From Marinobacter sp. LQ44 (lineage in GTDB: Bacteria > Pseudomonadota > Gammaproteobacteria > Pseudomonadales > Oleiphilaceae), in assembly GCF_001447155.2 (NCBI RefSeq), contig NZ_CP014754.1, positions 3,720,001-3,784,000 on the forward strand: 64,000 bases of DNA. The letters are read 5' to 3'. This document shows, piece by piece, positions 34,937-43,635 of the stretch; position 1 is the first letter of the stretch, and each line of letters opens with the position of its first letter. The notes below the pieces were generated by a model. That model saw nothing but the letters and a program-made list of their open reading frames with translations, had not been told where the DNA came from and did not search any database. The position numbers and the translations under genes are program-made.

Positions 34937-36055
34937 TCAGTTCCAGAGCAGAATCGGGCTGGAGGCTTCCCAGGAAACATACACCTGATCACCCCAGGTG
35001 GGCCTTTCGCCCCGGCGTTCCACGTTGGCCATGGTGGCCTGTACCCGCTTGCCGCTGGCCAGCTTCACGTAGTAGGACGTGATGTCGCCCAGGTAGGCGA
35101 TGTTGTCGACCGTGCCGCAGCTCCAGTTGGTGTCACCTTCCGGTTTCTCTGTGGTCAGGTAGATTTTCTCCGGGCGCAAGGCAATCAGGGTTTCCGTGGT
35201 TTCTGCCGGCGTGGTCACTCCCCGGTCGATAAACACCGGCGCGTCCAGCAGGTCGCTGGTGAGCGAGATGCTGTCGGAGTTGTCTTCCAGGATGTTCGCC
35301 TCGAAGATATTCACGGAGCCGATGAACTCCGCCGTCATGCGGCTGTTCGGGCTTTCGTAGATATCAATGGGCGAGCCGACCTGGGCAATCCGGCCGTAAG
35401 ACATAATGGCAATGCGGCTGGCCATGGTCATGGCTTCTTCCTGGTCGTGGGTGACCATCAGGCAGGTTACGCCTACCTTTTCCAGGATATCCACCAGCTC
35501 CAGCTGCATTTCCGAGCGCAGTTTTTTGTCGAGCGCGCCCATGGGCTCGTCCAGCAACAACAGTTTAGGGCGTTTGGCGAGGGATCGGGCCAGGGCCACG
35601 CGCTGTTGCTGTCCGCCAGACAACTGTTGTGGCCGCCGCTTGCCGTAGGCTTCCATTTTTACCAGCTTGAGCATGGCCGCCACCCGGTCGGCGATTTCGT
35701 TTTTCGGCAGCTTGTCCTGTTTCAGACCCATGGCAATGTTCTGCTCCACCGTCATGTGGGGGAACAGGGCATAGGACTGGAACATCATGTTGGTGGGCCG
35801 CAGGTACGGGGGCAGGGCAGTGATGTCCTGGCCGTCCAGCACGATGCGACCGGAATCCGGAGTTTCAAAGCCTGCCAGCATGCGCAGCAGGGTGGATTTG
35901 CCGGAACCGGAGCCACCCAGCAGGGCGAAGATCTCGCCCTTGTGGATGTCCAGGCTGACATCGTCCACCGCCAGGGTGCTGTCAAAGCTCTTGGAAATGC
36001 CCTTGATGCTGAGAAGCACCTCCGCTTGCGCGGAGGTGCTGTTGGTTACAGCCAC
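34937..36055 (-). CDS. potG: Polyamine ABC transporter ATPase (PotG/PotA type)
   Basis: 372 residues. Walker A is GGSGSGKSTLL (about 47-57), the Q-loop lies in NMMFQSYALFPHM, the signature is QLSGGQQQRVALARS, and Walker B is LLLLDEPMGALD, followed by the His-switch in VTHDQEEAM. The C-terminal TOBE domain (about 285-370) is typical of the spermidine/putrescine group. It energises the PotH/PotI channel. It sits 2 bases after the binding-protein gene. Confidence 0.95.
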   Translation of the reverse strand: MAVTNSTSAQAEVLLSIKGISKSFDSTLAVDDVSLDIHKGEIFALLGGSGSGKSTLLRMLAGFETPDSGRIVLDGQDITALPPYLRPTNMMFQSYALFPHMTVEQNIAMGLKQDKLPKNEIADRVAAMLKLVKMEAYGKRRPQQLSGGQQQRVALARSLAKRPKLLLLDEPMGALDKKLRSEMQLELVDILEKVGVTCLMVTHDQEEAMTMASRIAIMSYGRIAQVGSPIDIYESPNSRMTAEFIGSVNIFEANILEDNSDSISLTSDLLDAPVFIDRGVTTPAETTETLIALRPEKIYLTTEKPEGDTNWSCGTVDNIAYLGDITSYYVKLASGKRVQATMANVERRGERPTWGDQVYVSWEASSPILLWN

Positions 36056-36057
36056 CG

Positions 36058-37164
36058 TCAGCGACCAGACTTCACGCTGGTCCAGGTACGGGTCATCAGG
36101 CGCTGGGCGTCCTGGGGCCGACCTTCCATGATGTAGAGATTCTTCATCACCTCATCAGTGGGGTAGATGCTGGTGTCTTCCAGGATCTCCGGGTTCACAA
36201 ACTCGTCCGCCGCCTTGTTCGGGTTGGCGTACCACACGTAGTTGGTGACGTCTGCGATGATCTCCGGGCGCATCAGGAAGTCCATCAGTTTGTGGGCGTT
36301 GTCCACGTTCGGTGCGCCGGCCGGAATGGTCATCATGTCAAACCACAGCACCGCACCTTCCTTCGGGATGGTGTAGCGGATGACGTTGCCGTTCTTTGCT
36401 TCGTCAGCGCGGGCAGCGGCCTGCAGGATGTCGCCGGAGTAGCCGGCCGCCACGCACAGGTCACCGTTGGCCAGATCGCCAATGTAGCGGGACGAATGGA
36501 AGTAGGTGATGTGGGGGCGTACAGCCCGGATCACATCGCCACCTTTTTTGATGTCGTCTGCGTTGTTGCTGTTCGGGTCCAGGCCGATGTAAGCCATGGC
36601 GGCACGCACCATCTCTTCACCGGAGTCCAGCATGGCAATGCCACAACCGCCCGCGGCCAGTTTTTTGGTCACTTCCGGATCAAACACCATGGCCCAGGAG
36701 TCTACAGGCGCCTCGTCACCCAGGATTTTCTGGATGCGGCCTTCGTTGTAGCCATAGCCGTTGGTGCCCCACAGGTAAGGCAGGGAGAACTGGCTGCCCG
36801 GGTCGACCTTTTCCAGGTTGTCCATCAGGTCCGGGTTCAGGTTGGCCATGTTTGGCAGTTTGCTGTGGTCCAGCGCCACGAAGGCCCTGGCAGTAATCTG
36901 CTTGGCTACGTAGTGGTTGGAGGGCACAACCAGGTCATATCCGGAACGGCCAGACAACAAGGCTGCTTCGAGCACTTCGTTGCTGTCGTAAACGTCGTAG
37001 ATAACCTTGATGCCGGTCTCTTCTGTGAACTTCGCCAGAGTGTCCTCGGCGATGTAGTCAGACCAGTTATAAACACGCACTTCTCCGGCGGCAAAAACCG
37101 AAGAGGCACCCAGAGACAACGCAACAGCGGCGGCAAGCGCCTGTGGCTTACACAACTTGAACAT
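36058..37164 (-). CDS. potF: Polyamine-binding periplasmic protein (PotF type)
   Basis: 368 residues from the ATG at 37164 (GAGGGA upstream). A signal peptide (about 1-25, ending SVFA) precedes the SBP_bac_8-like fold: VRVYNWSDYIAEDTLAKF at the start, LSGRSGYDLVVPSNHYV and YLWGTNGYGYN further on. These are typical of PotD/PotF. It captures putrescine or spermidine in the periplasm. It is the first gene of the operon; the 266 bases upstream (37165-37430) hold no other recognisable feature than its likely promoter. Confidence 0.94.
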   Translation of the reverse strand: MFKLCKPQALAAAVALSLGASSVFAAGEVRVYNWSDYIAEDTLAKFTEETGIKVIYDVYDSNEVLEAALLSGRSGYDLVVPSNHYVAKQITARAFVALDHSKLPNMANLNPDLMDNLEKVDPGSQFSLPYLWGTNGYGYNEGRIQKILGDEAPVDSWAMVFDPEVTKKLAAGGCGIAMLDSGEEMVRAAMAYIGLDPNSNNADDIKKGGDVIRAVRPHITYFHSSRYIGDLANGDLCVAAGYSGDILQAAARADEAKNGNVIRYTIPKEGAVLWFDMMTIPAGAPNVDNAHKLMDFLMRPEIIADVTNYVWYANPNKAADEFVNPEILEDTSIYPTDEVMKNLYIMEGRPQDAQRLMTRTWTSVKSGR

Positions 37165-37430
37165 TGGATGGTGTCCCTCACTGAAAAGGGATGGATACAA
37201 AGCGTGCAGGACGCACGCAGTTCTTGGTGGGATTCGAGCGATTTTTAACACGAGAACCCGGCGCGCGCTACAAAAATTTCAATGTTGGGATTGGGGGTTG
37301 TACGTAGCTGATTTCACTCTGAGCAAACGCCTTGTCCGGTGGGCCTTTACCCGGTCTTTACATGGGTTGACGGACACAAAGCGCGGCCTGACGAATAATA
37401 GAGGCAAACAACAGGTCGCGGAGTAAAAAC

Positions 37431-38396
37431 ATGGAAAAGTCCAGGAGGTTGTGGACGGTGGGGTTGCTGACTCTTGCAGCCATAACGTTGTCTGGCTGCA
37501 AGGTGAGCGCCACATCCGGGGATCGCTACTACGACCGGGATGAACAGCACTTTAGCCGTGGCTATTTCCTGGATGCCCGAGACACCGGGCGCTACTTCCC
37601 CGAGGGCCGATGGAGCCTGAATTACGAGACGGAAGCGTGCATTGGCGACACCCTGTATTTTGAAACGGCGGACCGAAGGGTGCGTGTCTATGGCTCGCCC
37701 GCCTACAGCGAAAATACCTTTCGCGCCGCCGCCACAGAGGTGAGCACCCGCATAGACGGCGTGCTCAACCGGTTCAGAGTGAGCTGGCGTGATTTCGTCG
37801 ATGAGCGCAGCTCAGCCGTGCCATACCCGGAGCAGGTGATCGCCTGTTTGAGTCCAAGAGTCAGCACCAATAATCTTGCATCTGGCACCCTCGCCGCCGT
37901 GGCCGTCGCTCCCTACCACCGAAGCTGGCCCTACGAGGCCGAGCAGATCTTCACCCATGAACTGGCCCACTACGTTCAGGAAAACCTGAGCCGGTACAAC
38001 GCCGCTGCATCTCTGCTGCCCTACTGGTTTGCGGAAGGCCAGGCCGCCCTGGTGGCCGGTGACCCCGTAGCACCTGCCTACCGGCATTACGACTATGACC
38101 CCCTGCGAGACGCCACCAGAAACGACGCCAGCAATGTCAGCTACCGCTTCGAGCACTACGCACTGGCCTACCGCTACCTGGAGCGGGCCAACGGCGCTCT
38201 GGAGATGACGCTGCTGCTGGATCTGGTCCAGTTTATGGACTGGACGGGTGATTACCGCGGGGTTATCAGCTCGGGTGAATCACGGGCCTTTGTGGAAGCC
38301 TTTGATGCCATGGAGCTGGTGGACCATCGGGGGCGGTACCTGAGCTTTGCCCGGTTTCGGGCGGACTACCATGCCCTGGTTGGGGCAGGTGGATGA
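37431..38396 (+). CDS. Lipoprotein with gluzincin-like HExxH metalloprotease motif
   Basis: 321 residues. The lipoprotein signal ends in LSGC (Cys23). Mid-protein is HELAHYVQENL (about 182-192), an HExxH motif, with WFAEGQAALVAG (about 206-217) 20 residues later, where the Glu could be the third zinc ligand, as in MA-clan (gluzincin) peptidases. The N-terminal 150 residues have no clear relative. A zinc-dependent peptidase at the outer membrane is inferred. It stands alone, between the polyamine operon (divergent) and the acylase gene. Confidence 0.72.
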   Translation: MEKSRRLWTVGLLTLAAITLSGCKVSATSGDRYYDRDEQHFSRGYFLDARDTGRYFPEGRWSLNYETEACIGDTLYFETADRRVRVYGSPAYSENTFRAAATEVSTRIDGVLNRFRVSWRDFVDERSSAVPYPEQVIACLSPRVSTNNLASGTLAAVAVAPYHRSWPYEAEQIFTHELAHYVQENLSRYNAAASLLPYWFAEGQAALVAGDPVAPAYRHYDYDPLRDATRNDASNVSYRFEHYALAYRYLERANGALEMTLLLDLVQFMDWTGDYRGVISSGESRAFVEAFDAMELVDHRGRYLSFARFRADYHALVGAGG

Positions 38397-38507
38397 TATG
38401 GTTGGCATGAGCGGTATTATGCTATAAATTAGTCGTGTGATGGATAAACGCTGACCAGTTGGCCAGCCACCAAAACAAAAAAATCCAAACACGATGGAGC
38501 AACCCTC

Positions 38508-41006
38508 ATGATGACAACTAAGCGTGCCATTCTGCTGGCGGCGCTGGTGGCCGTTACAACCGGCTGCCTGAGTTCTGGCGGCGACAATTCGGCATCGGAT
38601 AATCTCACTGGCCCCGCTTCTGATGCCCCCGGGCTTGATCGCTACCGCGCGACGGTTACCAGAACCTCTTTCGGTATTCCTCATATTGAGGCGCCAGACT
38701 TCGCCAGCATGGGTTATGCCTACGGCTATGTGCAGGCGGAGGACAACCTTTGCCTGTTGGCTGAAGACACCCTGACGGTTCGGGGCCTGCGCGCGCGTTA
38801 CCTTGGGGGGGAAGGGCAGTACACCATTCCTGCCAACGGAGCCGTGGCCAGTAACGTGGACGCTGATTTTTTCTGGCGCACCGCCATCACAGACGCCGCT
38901 CTGGAATCACAGCGCAGTAACAGTGACCCGGAGGTGATCGAGGCATCCCAGGGCTACGTGGACGGATTCAATCGCTACGTTGAAGAAATCCGTCGTGGGG
39001 AGCATCCCGGGCGGCACCAGGCATGCCGTGATTCAGACTGGCTGTTGCCGTTAACCCTGGACGACATGTTCCGGCGCTACTTCCGGCTTGCGGTCCTGGC
39101 CAGTTCGTCGGTGTTCGTGGAAGGTGTTGCCAATGCCCAACCTCCGGCGCTGGACTTCATTGGTGGCGACGAGCCGGATGAGGGGTTGATCGACACCCTG
39201 CTGAACACCCTCGAGGGGCCTCTGCCTTTCCCACTCTCACGGGAGTTGAATATTGGCAGCAACATGTATGCGTTTGGTTCCGAGACCACCCGCGATGGAC
39301 AGTCCCTGTTGTTCGGTAACCCCCATTTCCCGTGGGAGAAGACCGAACGACTGTACCTCGCTCATCTCAAAGTGGGTGATCAGGCGGAAATCATGGGGGC
39401 TGCCCTGTACGGCTTGCCGGCGGTGCTCATCGGTTTCAATGAGCACTTCGCCTGGAGCCACACGGTGTCTACCGCTTTCCGTTTCTCGTTCTACGAGCTG
39501 ACTCTGAACCCGGCAGACCCCACGCAATACCTGTTTGACGGCGAATTTGTAGACATGACCTCTGAGGACATTACCGTGGAGGTGCTTGAAGCGGATGGGT
39601 CGGTTTCCGAGCAAACCCGCACGCTCTACCACTCGCACTATGGCCCCATGCTGGAGTTTGCCGTATCCGGTGTGCCGGTGTTGTCCTGGTCGCCGTTGAA
39701 GGCCTATACCCTGCGTGATGCCAACGCCGAGAACGACCGCTTGCTAAACCAGTTCTTCCGGTGGAACCAGGCGTCCAGCTTTGAGGAGTTTGTAGAGCTT
39801 CATGGCAGTGTGCTGGGTGTGCCCTGGGTGAACACCATTGCTACCGGCCCGGGCAAGCCCGCCTATTACGGTGACTTGACCGTGGTTCCCAACGTAACGG
39901 ATGAACTGGTCATGCAATGTCCCACCGCGCTCACACCGGTTCTTGGCCAACTGATGCCGGGACTGCCGATACTGGACGGTAGCAGGTCCGCGTGTGACTG
40001 GGGGACAGATTCCGATGCCCCGGCGCCGGGCGTGTTTGGCCCTGGCAACCTGCCCACCTTGTCCCGGAACGATTGGGTGCACAACTGCAACGACAGCTAT
40101 TGGCTGACCAACCCCGATGAACCGCTGACCGGCTTTGCCAGCATTGTTGGTGATGAGGAAACGGCGAGAACATTGCGCACCCGGTTGTGCATCAAGCATG
40201 TAGAGGAGCGCCTGGAGGGTGCCGATGGTCGCACTGGTAGCCTGGGGTTTGATATGAGCAACCTTCAGGATGTGGTTCTGGAAAGCAGCCTGATGTCGGA
40301 ACGACTGGCCAGAGAGTCAGTTGTCACAGCCTACTGCAACCCCGTGTCTGAACTGCTCAGTGGCGTGACTCAAACCGGGATTGCCGAGGCCTGCGACGCG
40401 CTCGAAGCCTGGGATGGCACCTATAACCTTGATTCACGGGGCGGCCATATCTGGCGGGAGTTCTGGGCACGTTTGAATCCGCTGCCGGTTCCATCGCCTC
40501 TGCAGTGGCTGGTGCCATTCGATGCTAGCGATCCGGTAAATACCCCCAGAATGTTGAACGTGGCGGACCCGCTCACCATTCAGGCCTTCGTTGGCGCGGT
40601 TCAGGCGATCCAGTCTGCCGGCATTCCATTCGATGCCAGAATGGGCGATCTGCAGCGTTCCGGGATTCACGAGGGTGCTGCCATTCCGGTGTTTGGGGGT
40701 GAAAGCTTCGAGGGGGCGTTTACTATCGCGTCCAGCCGAGACTCTACTCTGGAGGAGGCCATGGGCTACTCTGTGACCTATGGCAACAGCTACATCCAGA
40801 CCGTCACTTGGGGCGACGACGGCAACCCGATTGCCGAGGGATTCGTAACCTATTCCCAGTCCACAGACCCTGCATCGCCTTACTACCGTGATATGACCGA
40901 AGCCTATTCCAACAAGCAGTGGATTCGGTTCCCTTACACCGAGCAGGAGATCCGACAGGACCCGGCACGGGTGGTGGTCCGGCTGAACGAGCCAGCAACG
41001 CCGTGA
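38508..41006 (+). CDS. Penicillin acylase family lipoprotein (Ntn hydrolase, acylase-like)
   Basis: 832 residues. The lipoprotein signal ends in TTGC (Cys20). The alpha-subunit region contains DSFGIPH-like TSFGIPHIEA and GYAYGYVQAEDNL. The beta-subunit starts at the nucleophile Ser in NIGSNMYAFG (about residue 250), preceded by an autoproteolysis spacer region. FGNPHFPW and NEHFAWSHTVS carry the conserved Asn/His. This is the layout of acyl-homoserine-lactone acylases (PvdQ/QuiP type) and related amidases. Quorum quenching or amide hydrolysis of lipid compounds are both possible. A strong terminator follows at 41031. Confidence 0.88.
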   Translation: MMTTKRAILLAALVAVTTGCLSSGGDNSASDNLTGPASDAPGLDRYRATVTRTSFGIPHIEAPDFASMGYAYGYVQAEDNLCLLAEDTLTVRGLRARYLGGEGQYTIPANGAVASNVDADFFWRTAITDAALESQRSNSDPEVIEASQGYVDGFNRYVEEIRRGEHPGRHQACRDSDWLLPLTLDDMFRRYFRLAVLASSSVFVEGVANAQPPALDFIGGDEPDEGLIDTLLNTLEGPLPFPLSRELNIGSNMYAFGSETTRDGQSLLFGNPHFPWEKTERLYLAHLKVGDQAEIMGAALYGLPAVLIGFNEHFAWSHTVSTAFRFSFYELTLNPADPTQYLFDGEFVDMTSEDITVEVLEADGSVSEQTRTLYHSHYGPMLEFAVSGVPVLSWSPLKAYTLRDANAENDRLLNQFFRWNQASSFEEFVELHGSVLGVPWVNTIATGPGKPAYYGDLTVVPNVTDELVMQCPTALTPVLGQLMPGLPILDGSRSACDWGTDSDAPAPGVFGPGNLPTLSRNDWVHNCNDSYWLTNPDEPLTGFASIVGDEETARTLRTRLCIKHVEERLEGADGRTGSLGFDMSNLQDVVLESSLMSERLARESVVTAYCNPVSELLSGVTQTGIAEACDALEAWDGTYNLDSRGGHIWREFWARLNPLPVPSPLQWLVPFDASDPVNTPRMLNVADPLTIQAFVGAVQAIQSAGIPFDARMGDLQRSGIHEGAAIPVFGGESFEGAFTIASSRDSTLEEAMGYSVTYGNSYIQTVTWGDDGNPIAEGFVTYSQSTDPASPYYRDMTEAYSNKQWIRFPYTEQEIRQDPARVVVRLNEPATP

Positions 41007-41030
41007 TGGTAAATGTCTCAAGGTGAAATG

Positions 41031-41070
41031 AAAAAGCCCCCGTTAGCGAAAGCTGTCGGGGGCTTTTCTT
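41031..41070 (+). terminator. Rho-independent terminator after the acylase gene
   Basis: AAAAGCCCCC (41032-41041) pairs with GGGGGCTTTT (41058-41067) around a 16-base loop, followed by CTT. The A/T-flanked GC stem is a textbook intrinsic terminator and is bidirectional, so it can also end the minus-strand gene at 41108. Confidence 0.88.
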
Positions 41071-41107
41071 CAGGCCTTATCGGAACGTAAGCGAAGAACT
41101 GAATCCG

Positions 41108-41545
41108 TTATTTCGCAGTAATCACGGTCATTACCAGCTTGCCATCCCGGCGAATCGGGCCGTCTTCCTTGGCACCCAGGGTGTATTCGAAAATACCGGT
41201 CTGGCTGCCGCCTTCCTCGTTGTGAATCATCAGCATCAGCTTGTCGCCGCTGGCCACTTCCTCAGTCAGGATGGCCGCGACATCCATATTCTTGCCTTTT
41301 TTCAGAGGCGCGTGGCCTACAACCGGGCCTGGCTTCATGGCTTCATCAGTTCGGTGAACTACCAGCCAGCCGTTCTCCTCGGTCACCACTTTCTTGGCGG
41401 TCACGGTGCCTTCGGATACAGATTGGTCATCGCCCCAGACACCCACCTTGTCGCCGTGATTCATCGCCAATGCTGAACCGGAGGCGAATGCGCCGGAAAC
41501 CAGAGTGGCCGCCAGGAATGCAGTTGTCTTTAAGTGTTTTTTCAT
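41108..41545 (-). CDS. Exported small beta-rich protein (DUF7282-like)
   Basis: 145 residues from the ATG at 41545 (AAGGAGC upstream). A signal peptide (about 1-27, ending SALA) is followed by a compact beta-rich domain with VVHRTDEAMKPGPVVGH and IHNEEGGSQTGIFEYT. Family assignment is from memory. No enzymatic motif is visible. It lies downstream of an ECF sigma/anti-sigma pair on the same strand and is a likely target or member of that unit. Confidence 0.68.
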   Translation of the reverse strand: MKKHLKTTAFLAATLVSGAFASGSALAMNHGDKVGVWGDDQSVSEGTVTAKKVVTEENGWLVVHRTDEAMKPGPVVGHAPLKKGKNMDVAAILTEEVASGDKLMLMIHNEEGGSQTGIFEYTLGAKEDGPIRRDGKLVMTVITAK

Positions 41546-41617
41546 TGTGTGCTCCTTAAGTTCGGTTGTACCCATCCATCACTATGTTTTTTGATGGGAG
41601 TACAGCAGCTACGGAGC

Positions 41618-41641
41618 GGCGCCTGAAAAGTTTCAGGCGCC
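41618..41641. terminator. Perfect hairpin downstream of the anti-sigma gene
   Basis: GGCGCCTGAAA / TTTCAGGCGCC (11 bp) with a 2-base loop, immediately after the anti-sigma stop in the minus direction. It lacks a T run and may be a terminator, an attenuator or an mRNA end structure ahead of 41545. Confidence 0.5.
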
Positions 41642-41649
41642 ATCACAAT

Positions 41650-42408
41650 TTAGTTGCGACCTTGGCCTTGGTCGGCAGAGGTGGGGTAGAGGAAGCCGTG
41701 AATGGCCGGCCCAGTCGGTTGCCCTGTGGGCGAACCACCCTTTGGCTCCAGGCTGATGCCAAAGGTGGCGCCACGTAGAGTCTCCGGGTCGTAATCACGC
41801 AGTGCAGCCTGGTCCAGAGTGAAGTTGTCTCCGATCACGCCCACCGATCGTGGGTTAGGGCCATACTCCTCTGCCACCATCCAGAGCTGGTAAGACTTGT
41901 CTGCTTGAGGTTCGGCGGTTACCGGTTGGATATTCAGCTGACGGCTGGTCAGATCCACCGTTAACAGGAACGCAGGCTGTTCATCGTTGTGCTGAAACAC
42001 CGCCACAAAGGATTGCGCTTGTGGCTCCGGCTCCGGTTGGGTGGCCAGCACGGCAACCAGTACCAGCGCCGCCGCTGAAGCAACGGCGGTGCTCCAGCGC
42101 CAGCGGGTTAGCTGTTTGCGAAGGCTGACGACGTTGTCTGGTGCTGCGTTCCGCGCTTCTGGCGCAGCGTATTGCTGGTCAGTTTGCTGGTCGATCGTTC
42201 GCTGAATTCTGGCAAACAGCTCCGGGCCGGGCGCTACAGGTTCAACCCCGTCAAGCAGGCCAGCCAGCCGGGCCTCCCATTGCTGAATCAACGCTTCAAG
42301 CTCGGGTTCGCGGGCACGGCGAGCCTGCAAGGCGTCCCGCTCTTCTCCTGGCAGAGTTCCCAGAACGAACTCTGCAACCATCATATCCAGGTCGTCGCGT
42401 TCGCTCAT
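41650..42408 (-). CDS. Transmembrane anti-sigma factor (RskA-like)
   Basis: 252 residues. The N-terminal part (about 1-45, AEFVLGTLPGEERDALQAR) resembles the anti-sigma-K/RskA binding domain. One transmembrane helix lies at about 106-123 (STAVASAAALVLVAVLA). The periplasmic C-terminal domain carries KSYQLWMVAEEYGPNPRSVG, the RskA-type motif. It holds the ECF sigma factor inactive at the membrane until proteolysis. Overlaps the sigma gene by ATGA. Confidence 0.9.
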   Translation of the reverse strand: MSERDDLDMMVAEFVLGTLPGEERDALQARRAREPELEALIQQWEARLAGLLDGVEPVAPGPELFARIQRTIDQQTDQQYAAPEARNAAPDNVVSLRKQLTRWRWSTAVASAAALVLVAVLATQPEPEPQAQSFVAVFQHNDEQPAFLLTVDLTSRQLNIQPVTAEPQADKSYQLWMVAEEYGPNPRSVGVIGDNFTLDQAALRDYDPETLRGATFGISLEPKGGSPTGQPTGPAIHGFLYPTSADQGQGRN

Positions 42409-43013
42409 GGTTCAAGACACCTTTTGATCTGTTTCAGGGCTCGGTGCAACCAGGTTTTCACAGTGTTGATTGGCTGGTCAAAATGCCTTGCCAGCTGATC
42501 CCGGGACCAACCGTTGAGATACGCCAGACGAACCATGTCTTGGCGATCTTTCTCAAGCTGGTCAATGCAATGGTTCAAGTGCTTTACCGTTTGTTGATCT
42601 GAGATTTGTTCATGGGCCGCCGGCGAATGGTCCGCAATACTGTCCAGTTCGTCGCTTGCGGTCTCCCGCCTTGCCGGATGCCGCCGCAGTTCGTCGATTG
42701 CGCCGTGCCGGGCAATGGCTGCAAGCCAGGTGATCGGTGAGGAACGTTCCGCATCGAACTGGTCCGCCTTCTGCCAGACTTTGATATAGGTATCGTGAAT
42801 CACATCATCTGCCCAGCTTCTGTCTTTCAGGATACGAAGTGCGGTGGCCAGAAGTTTCGGGGCGGTGGCTTCATATAACTCGGCAAACGCGTTTCTGTCC
42901 TGCTGGGCAACCCGGTGCAGGAGCCGGGTGATACCGGAGCTGCCTTCCTGGTCAGTGCTCAGGTAGTCAGTGGCGCGGGGAGACGCGTCTGGCTGATGTG
43001 AATCAGAGTACAT
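42405..43013 (-). CDS. ECF sigma factor (SigK-like)
   Basis: 202 residues: region 2 (LLATALRILKDRSWADDVIHDTYIKVW, about 55-81) and region 4 (LAYLNGWSRDQLARHFDQPINTVKTWLHRALKQI, about 163-196), separated by an Asp/Glu/His-rich linker. It is paired with an RskA-like membrane anti-sigma factor downstream through ATGA coupling. The upstream lipoprotein gene ends just 7 bases before this start and is probably co-transcribed. Confidence 0.93.
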   Translation of the reverse strand: MYSDSHQPDASPRATDYLSTDQEGSSGITRLLHRVAQQDRNAFAELYEATAPKLLATALRILKDRSWADDVIHDTYIKVWQKADQFDAERSSPITWLAAIARHGAIDELRRHPARRETASDELDSIADHSPAAHEQISDQQTVKHLNHCIDQLEKDRQDMVRLAYLNGWSRDQLARHFDQPINTVKTWLHRALKQIKRCLEP

Positions 43014-43020
43014 GCGCGCC

Positions 43021-43554
43021 TCAGTCGGTCTGTTGCGGGGAGCGGGCGTTGGTCCCGATGAACAGGTACACGGAATGTCGGCGGTGGTCTTCTACCCGGT
43101 GCAAGGCGACAGCCGGTGCTTTGGCCTCGGCGCTCGTAAACTGAATTCGCTCGCCCGCGGGCTTGCCATCACGCTCCCGAGTGCCCTTTTCGGCATGCCA
43201 ATTCGGCCCAAGGCACTCAGACAACTCGCTTGCGGCGCGGGCATGCAGGGTTTCCGCAACCTCTTTATCCGGAGCAGACACGGTGCAGGTGTAGGCAGAG
43301 TCTCCGTTGCCCCAGGCCCAGATCTCGCAATGCCCTTTGATCAGTTGTTCTTTCGCCCGGTAGATGGTCACAGAATTGAAGTTGCTGCTGCTTCCCCGGT
43401 AATCGGCAAAGCCGGTGGGATAATCCGCCACTATGTTCTGAAGGGTAGCGCAGGGATCTTCCGTACCGCTGGTAAGAGGCTGGAAACTGCTGCATCCGGC
43501 AAGTGCCGCGCTCGCCATAGTAATAACGAGAGCCGAGGTTGTTTTTCTGACCAT
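43021..43554 (-). CDS. Hypothetical lipoprotein encoded upstream of the ECF sigma factor
   Basis: 177 residues from the ATG at 43554. The lipoprotein signal ends in ALAGC. The soluble part has four further Cys (DPCATLQ, GHCEIW, AYTCTV, SECLGP), two pairs likely to be disulfides. No known domain recognised. It ends 7 bases before the sigma start on the same strand, so it may sense the signal or be a co-regulated envelope component. Confidence 0.7.
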   Translation of the reverse strand: MVRKTTSALVITMASAALAGCSSFQPLTSGTEDPCATLQNIVADYPTGFADYRGSSSNFNSVTIYRAKEQLIKGHCEIWAWGNGDSAYTCTVSAPDKEVAETLHARAASELSECLGPNWHAEKGTRERDGKPAGERIQFTSAEAKAPAVALHRVEDHRRHSVYLFIGTNARSPQQTD

Positions 43555-43635
43555 CAATCGGTTCCTTCGCTGAATAGGGGCCCAAGAGCATTTGAGCTTA
43601 ACTGTAGAAGCGATGCAAAGGCCAGACAAGCAAGA

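Noticed and set aside
34769..36136. Long open frame opposite the polyamine ATPase gene (455 codons)
   Set aside because: It is antisense to a clear PotG gene. High-GC coding sequence often leaves the complementary frame open, and the translation has no recognisable motif.
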